Positions 35,719 to 39,717 of a DNA stretch of 39,717 bases are shown in pieces. The first letter of the stretch is position 1; each line of letters starts with the position of its first letter. Under the pieces are notes generated by a model. The model did no database searches. It was not told where the DNA came from and worked only from the letters and a program-made list of their open reading frames with translations. The translations under genes were made by a program, and so were the position numbers. Origin of the DNA: CALGLS01 sp045105695 (GTDB lineage Bacteria; Bacteroidota; Bacteroidia; Chitinophagales; Saprospiraceae); the NCBI GenBank assembly GCA_045105695.1, contig JBGCDT010000078.1, positions 1 to 39,717 on the forward strand, read 5' to 3'.

Positions 35719-36099
35719 TTATTCTTCAAACCTTAGTTCCTGTATCAGATATTTACCTCCCTCTACCTTCATGTAAATGTAAACTCGGAATTTTCCATTA
35801 CTGGTTGTAAGGTTTCCAATGCTGTACTGGCCTCGTTGGCCTTTAGAAGTACCTTGATGCAGTTGGGCATATCCACTTGGAGCATTCTTCTTGAAAAAAG
35901 AAGCGATCTCTTGCTTTGCAGATTGCTTATTCAGGATATCTATATCATTCAAGATAGTAAGTTCGATGTCACTATCGAAATACTGGGATAGAGCTGTTGC
36001 ATCTCCTGACTTCATTGCTTTTGTGATTCCATCAAGACCTTGATCTGAATTAAAGAACAAAGAACTAGTCGCTAGGAAAACAATCATTAATTGCTTCAT
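35719..36099 (-). CDS. DUF4783 domain protein
   Basis: 126 residues. A signal peptide (about 1-19) is followed by a small NTF2-like fold with the DUF4783 pattern: GITKAMKSGDATALSQYFD, a SxIELTIL strand, and AKQEIASFFKKNAPSGY, then a YSIGNL strand and a terminal YLIQELRFEE. DUF4783 is largely confined to Bacteroidota and its function is unknown. It is convergent with the TIGR02757 gene, with the terminator between them. Confidence 0.82.
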   Translation of the reverse strand: MKQLMIVFLATSSLFFNSDQGLDGITKAMKSGDATALSQYFDSDIELTILNDIDILNKQSAKQEIASFFKKNAPSGYAQLHQGTSKGQRGQYSIGNLTTSNGKFRVYIYMKVEGGKYLIQELRFEE

Positions 36100-36554
36100 G
36101 GTATTTAATTTTGTGAATCGATATTCTGGTTGATTAGCTATAACCTTGAGGTTTCTTTCAAAACCATACTTGTGCCAGAATTCTGATATTATAAATCTAC
36201 TGCATTATAAACGGATTTTCAAATTACATCTTTTGCAATAGTTTAATTTGCTTATAAATCTTAGCACTTTAGCTAAATTTATGTTAATTTAATTTTCATA
36301 ATGAATTGATTAACAGATACTTGATAATCCAAATAGAGTATTTGTAATCTATTTTACTGATTGATGTTAACACTTTAATTTTCTGTTAAGAACTATTATT
36401 TCAATCTACAAGCTGTTCTTTTCATCATCTGAAAACTATTCATCAGTATACTATTTGAACGTATAGAGATTAAAAAAGTCACTTCTACGTAGTCTTTTCA
36501 AGATTTTTTTATTGATAATACCTCTCTCTACCAATTTATAGTATTTTCGCTACT
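36100..36554. other. 455-base AT-rich divergent intergenic region
   Basis: Between DUF4783 (minus) and gpmI (plus). Very AT-rich, without an open frame or strong hairpin. A TATTTTCG box at 36542-36549 sits only five bases before the gpmI start and is at best one mismatch from TAnnTTTG. Other promoters could not be located by eye. Confidence 0.45.
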
Positions 36555-38087
36555 ATGAAATCAAACAAAGCTTTACTTATTATTCTCGACGGATGGGGGC
36601 ACGGTTCTAATCCAGAGGTTAGTGCAATAGATCAGGCCAATACTCCTTTTGTGGATAGTCTGTATAATAGGTATCCAAATTCAGAGTTAGTTACTCATGG
36701 TGCTCAAGTAGGATTACCGGAAGGACAAATGGGAAACTCAGAAGTAGGTCACTTAAATATTGGGGCCGGTCGAATTGTCTATCAGGAATTAGCTAGAATT
36801 AACAAAGCCATCGATGAAAAAACGCTTGATCATAATGACGAGTTACTGGCTGCTATAAGTTATGCTAAGGAGAATAATAAGGCTATACATCTTTTGGGCT
36901 TAGTATCTGATGGTGGGGTTCATTCACATATCAACCACCTAAAAGCACTCTGCGATATTATTTCTAACAATGATGTTACAAATACTTATATCCATGCTTT
37001 TACTGATGGCAGAGATACGGATCCAAAAGGAGGAGTCAATTACCTAAAAGATATTCAGAGTCATATCTCCAATTTACCAATTGAGATCGCATCTATCATT
37101 GGTCGTTATTATGCAATGGATCGGGATAAGCGTTGGGAAAGAGTAAAACTCGCATATGATCTTTTGGTAAAAAGAAAGGGGAGCGAAGTTAACGACTGGG
37201 CTTCTATTATTGAAAATTCATATAATGAAGAAACTACTGATGAATTTTTAAAGCCAATGGTTTGTACTGATGACGAGGGGAGTCCTTATCCTGGAATTCA
37301 AGAAGATGATGTTGTGTTGTTTTATAATTTTAGAACTGACCGACCACGAGAGCTGACAGAGGTTCTTTCTCAGAAAGATTTTCCTGAGTATGACATGCGT
37401 AAGCTACCATTGTATTTTGTAACGATGAATAGCTATGACAAGACATTCAAAAATATTCATTTACTTTTTGAAAAAGAAGACCTGAAAGAGACCTTGGGGG
37501 AAGTAATATCAAAGGCTGGTAAAACTCAAGTGAGAATTGCTGAAACAGAAAAATATCCGCATGTCACTTTTTTCTTTTCCGGTGGGAGAGAGGAATCTTT
37601 TGATAATGAACGTCGCCTACTGATCTCCTCTCCTAAGGTAGCAACCTATGATCTTCAACCTGAGATGAGTGCAGTTGAAATAACTGATTCTATTGTATTA
37701 GATATTAATGAAAATACTCCTGATTTTATTTGTCTCAATTATGCAAATACAGATATGGTTGGTCACACTGGTATTTTCGAAGCTGCAATCAAAGCAGCGG
37801 AAGTTGTTGATGATTGCGTCAAGCAATTGGTAACTTCTGCCTTGTCAAAAGATTATACTATCCTAATTATTGCAGATCATGGAAATTCAGACTTTATGAT
37901 AAATGCGAATGGGACTCCTCACACTGCTCACACCCTCAACCCTGTTCCATGCATTTACTTGTCTAATAATACTGAAGTTACGCATATTGCCAACGGTAAT
38001 CTTGCTGACGTTGCTCCAACTATTTTAGAAATTCTGAATATTGAACAACCTGAGAGTATGACAGGAACTTCCTTACTACCTAATTAA
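36555..38087 (+). CDS. gpmI: phosphoglycerate mutase, cofactor-independent (iPGM)
   Basis: 510 residues, the usual length. Alkaline-phosphatase-fold motifs of iPGM are complete: LIILDGWG near the start (Asp binds Mn), the phospho-acceptor serine in GQMGNSEVGHLNIGAG (about residue 61), HAFTDGRDTDP and GRYYAMDRDKRWERV in the substrate part, then CLNYANTDMVGHTG and IIADHGNSD with the Asp and His metal ligands near the C-terminus. It interconverts 3- and 2-phosphoglycerate in glycolysis and gluconeogenesis. It is followed within 13 bases by a lipoprotein gene on the same strand. Confidence 0.96.
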   Translation: MKSNKALLIILDGWGHGSNPEVSAIDQANTPFVDSLYNRYPNSELVTHGAQVGLPEGQMGNSEVGHLNIGAGRIVYQELARINKAIDEKTLDHNDELLAAISYAKENNKAIHLLGLVSDGGVHSHINHLKALCDIISNNDVTNTYIHAFTDGRDTDPKGGVNYLKDIQSHISNLPIEIASIIGRYYAMDRDKRWERVKLAYDLLVKRKGSEVNDWASIIENSYNEETTDEFLKPMVCTDDEGSPYPGIQEDDVVLFYNFRTDRPRELTEVLSQKDFPEYDMRKLPLYFVTMNSYDKTFKNIHLLFEKEDLKETLGEVISKAGKTQVRIAETEKYPHVTFFFSGGREESFDNERRLLISSPKVATYDLQPEMSAVEITDSIVLDINENTPDFICLNYANTDMVGHTGIFEAAIKAAEVVDDCVKQLVTSALSKDYTILIIADHGNSDFMINANGTPHTAHTLNPVPCIYLSNNTEVTHIANGNLADVAPTILEILNIEQPESMTGTSLLPN

Positions 38088-38100
38088 AACCCGCCTCCAA

Positions 38101-38664
38101 TTGAAATACTCTATTAATTCTATAGCTGCACTTTTTCTAACAGCTCTTCTCCTATTGTTTTATTCTTGCTCTGAAGAGAACGAGCGTTTTTCTACGGCTT
38201 CTTCTTTTTTTGATTTAAAATTATTCTTTAATAAAGAGCTAGATGATATTAGCCTTGTTAATGAAATTCAGAAAACGGTTGAAATTAATGGTGTCATGGA
38301 AACAGAGACGTTATCGAAAAACAATCTAGAAAAAGAAATAAATGTTTTCTCTAATTCTGATATTAATAGGCTTGCATGGTTAGACAAATATCAAGTTGAC
38401 TCTGTATTTACTGACCAAGGCCTGTTAAGGTTTTTAAGACATAGAGCTATTGACAAAAGTATGAGGACCCAACTTCTCGAAGTCTGTTACAGTAAACAGA
38501 AGGTAACCAGCATATTCATAAGAAATATTATTGATGGTTTTGCGACCAATAGCAAGAAAGAAATTACTTATGCTCCCGGTTATGGATACAGTATACTTAC
38601 AGAACAAAAAACGCTCTTTGGCTCAAGGCAAGAATTTAAAGTTGATGTAAAGTATATGTACTAA
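38101..38664 (+). CDS. putative lipoprotein
   Basis: 187 residues from a TTG at 38101. An N-terminal hydrophobic stretch ending in LLLLFYSC (Cys at about 23) has the look of a lipobox. The body is mixed beta/helical with few features: FFDLKLFFNKELDD and FLRHRAIDKSMRTQ. It starts 13 bases after gpmI, so it is likely cotranscribed, and its stop overlaps the end of the OmpA-family gene by four bases in convergent orientation (38661-38664). Family not recognised. Confidence 0.65.
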   Translation: MKYSINSIAALFLTALLLLFYSCSEENERFSTASSFFDLKLFFNKELDDISLVNEIQKTVEINGVMETETLSKNNLEKEINVFSNSDINRLAWLDKYQVDSVFTDQGLLRFLRHRAIDKSMRTQLLEVCYSKQKVTSIFIRNIIDGFATNSKKEITYAPGYGYSILTEQKTLFGSRQEFKVDVKYMY

Positions 38665-39398
38665 TTTTGGGATAGCTTAATAATTTCTCCATTCACATCA
38701 TATAGAGCTACAACTACCCTTCTATTATATTTTCGACCCAAAGGGTAATCACTTAGTTCATTCTCATTCTTCTGTAGTGGTGCTGCCTCTCCAAAAACCT
38801 TTACCGAGATTCGGTGGTAGGGGATTCCCTTTGCGACAAGATAATTGCGTGCCGCCCTAGCTCTACGCTTAGAGAGACTAATATTATAATCTGCCGAACC
38901 CTTAGAATCAGTATGACCTTGAATCATAGCTCTGATAGAGCTATCTAATTTCATAGCATTAAAAATCTTATTCAGCTCAATTCTAGAATCTCTATTTAGT
39001 GAAGATTTATCAAAATCGAAAAACAGCGTTCGCATGTTTAACAGTTCTGTTGATGAGCCTGAGAAGGTTCTCGTCTTCGTTATATAGGGGCAAGGAAAAC
39101 CACATATTTGCTGCTGTTCGATCATATCAACTACCTGAGCATTTGAAAATCCATACTTCTTTGCTTCCTCACATATTTTTTCTGCTTGTTGTTTTGTATA
39201 ATATTTCTTTCCTAAATAATATCGGTAAATATTATTTTGATCTTGATTCATGTGTACATCTAAAAAGGAAAAGTGCGTGAATGGCACTTGATTAATAAAT
39301 GCAGCCAATTGAATTTTGAAATCCTGAGATTTGAGAGGTGTGACAATAAAGTTGATAAGTAAAAGCAGAAAAAACCCTTTGGATAAGTTTTTAGACAT
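38661..39398 (-). CDS. SPOR-like plus OmpA-family protein
   Basis: 245 residues. A signal peptide (about 1-25) is followed by a short SPOR-like unit at about 28-90 (FKIQLAAFINQVPF, then YRYYLGKKYYTKQQAEK and KKYGFSNAQVV). A standard OmpA C-terminal peptidoglycan-binding domain fills 130-240, with FDFDKSSLN, MIQGHTDSKGSADYN and LSKRRARAARNYL, plus RKYNRRVVV. The SPOR domain binds denuded glycans and OmpA binds diaminopimelate, so the protein could tether peptidoglycan in two ways. A TATATTTG box lies at 39460-39467. Confidence 0.8.
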   Translation of the reverse strand: MSKNLSKGFFLLLLINFIVTPLKSQDFKIQLAAFINQVPFTHFSFLDVHMNQDQNNIYRYYLGKKYYTKQQAEKICEEAKKYGFSNAQVVDMIEQQQICGFPCPYITKTRTFSGSSTELLNMRTLFFDFDKSSLNRDSRIELNKIFNAMKLDSSIRAMIQGHTDSKGSADYNISLSKRRARAARNYLVAKGIPYHRISVKVFGEAAPLQKNENELSDYPLGRKYNRRVVVALYDVNGEIIKLSQN

Positions 39399-39459
39399 TG
39401 TTCAAAGTTTTGGGAATTGTGTGTAGAGTAAATGACTTAGTATATTTTCTATAGGTTGA

Positions 39460-39467
39460 CAAATATA
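39460..39467 (-). promoter_or_regulatory. -7 box TATATTTG of the OmpA-family gene
   Basis: On the minus strand an exact TAnnTTTG match with a TTTA near the expected -33 position (39486-39490). The start codon lies about 60 bases downstream. Confidence 0.55.
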
Positions 39468-39620
39468 TAAATTATTTTAAATATACTAAAATGAAATCCG
39501 TTTGCATTTAAACTACAGCTAAGTTTATATTCAGTCTTTCCGTTAATAAATTTTCGGAGAGGGGTTCAAAATGGTCTAAATTTTACAAAGGGAACAAAGG
39601 GAAAATGGAGGAGTACCTAT

Positions 39621-39656
39621 AAAACAAAAAGGCCCGTTGCATTTGCAACGAGCCTA
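39621..39656 (-). terminator. rRNA operon terminator
   Basis: Arms AGGC(C)CGTTGC and GCAACG(A)GCCT form a stem at 39630-39655. On the minus strand it is followed by a T-rich tract, as expected at the end of the 5S rRNA transcript just upstream. Confidence 0.85.
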
Positions 39657-39669
39657 ATTGTTATGTTGA

Positions 39670-39717
39670 GTTGGCGGCGACTTACTCTCCCACCATAAGG
39701 CAGTACCATCAGCGCTG
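39670..39717 (-). rRNA. rrf: 5S rRNA, 3' end (partial)
   Basis: The last bases of the window, read on the minus strand, match the conserved 3' half of bacterial 5S rRNA: GATGGTACTGCC, then GGTGGGAGAGTAAGTCGCCGCC. The gene continues beyond the window edge, and its terminator follows at 39621-39656. This marks the end of an rRNA operon. Confidence 0.93.

Noticed and set aside
36542..36549. TATTTTCG as the gpmI promoter box
   Set aside because: It has one mismatch to TAnnTTTG, lies only five bases before the ATG, and has no matching upstream TTTG at a suitable distance.
1..39717. tRNA genes, CRISPR arrays, insertion sequences or prophage
   Set aside because: No tRNA-like cloverleaf ends, spaced direct repeats, transposase or phage genes were seen.

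Overview
This window is chromosomal DNA of a Bacteroidota bacterium, moderately AT-rich. The evidence is an aerotolerance (Bat) operon in the Bacteroidota arrangement, a DUF4783 protein and a TIGR02757 protein typical of the phylum, Bacteroidota-type lipoprotein signals, several TAnnTTTG promoter boxes, few Shine-Dalgarno sites, and a 5S rRNA 3' end of Bacteroidota type at the right edge. A member of Saprospiria is my best guess, but only a guess.

Layout. 1-3828 (plus strand): the tail of an MBL-fold hydrolase, the ComM/YifB AAA ATPase, and an unrecognised gene broken by a one-base frameshift. 3933-11381 (minus strand): an accessory-looking block with a caspase-like peptidase next to a patatin-like phospholipase, a zinc-ribbon membrane protein, a cation:proton antiporter, an MscS-like membrane protein, and a large AAA-type ATPase whose stop overlaps the MscS-like start. 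11553-21389 (minus): moxR, a lipoprotein-like insert, DUF58, a BatD-like protein, batA, batB, batC, a short BatD paralogue and batD. 21962-27100: an exported protein, two small envelope proteins coupled to lptB, an Ig-like lipoprotein and hemW. 27193-33687: an Omp85 (BamA/TamA-type) protein and a TRAP transporter split into a plus-strand TakP-like binding protein and minus-strand dctQ/dctM, with a small unannotated 59-residue protein between them, plus a metallophosphoesterase. 33816-39398: a family 2 glycosyltransferase, a TIGR02757 protein, a DUF4783 protein, gpmI, a lipoprotein and an OmpA-family protein. The window closes with a terminator and the end of a minus-strand rRNA operon.

How the parts work together. 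The Bat cluster is the largest co-oriented functional unit: a MoxR ATPase, VWA-domain membrane proteins and their exported partners, probably an envelope chaperone or stress complex. The lptB, Ig-like, Omp85, SPOR/OmpA and lipoprotein genes are envelope functions. The most promising under-described items are the caspase-patatin pair, the translationally coupled ATPase/MscS-like pair, the two small lptB-linked proteins sharing one spaced motif, and a modular intergenic repeat (7-bp array, conserved element, 6-bp array) found at three places. All functional statements rest on motifs read by eye; no database search was possible.
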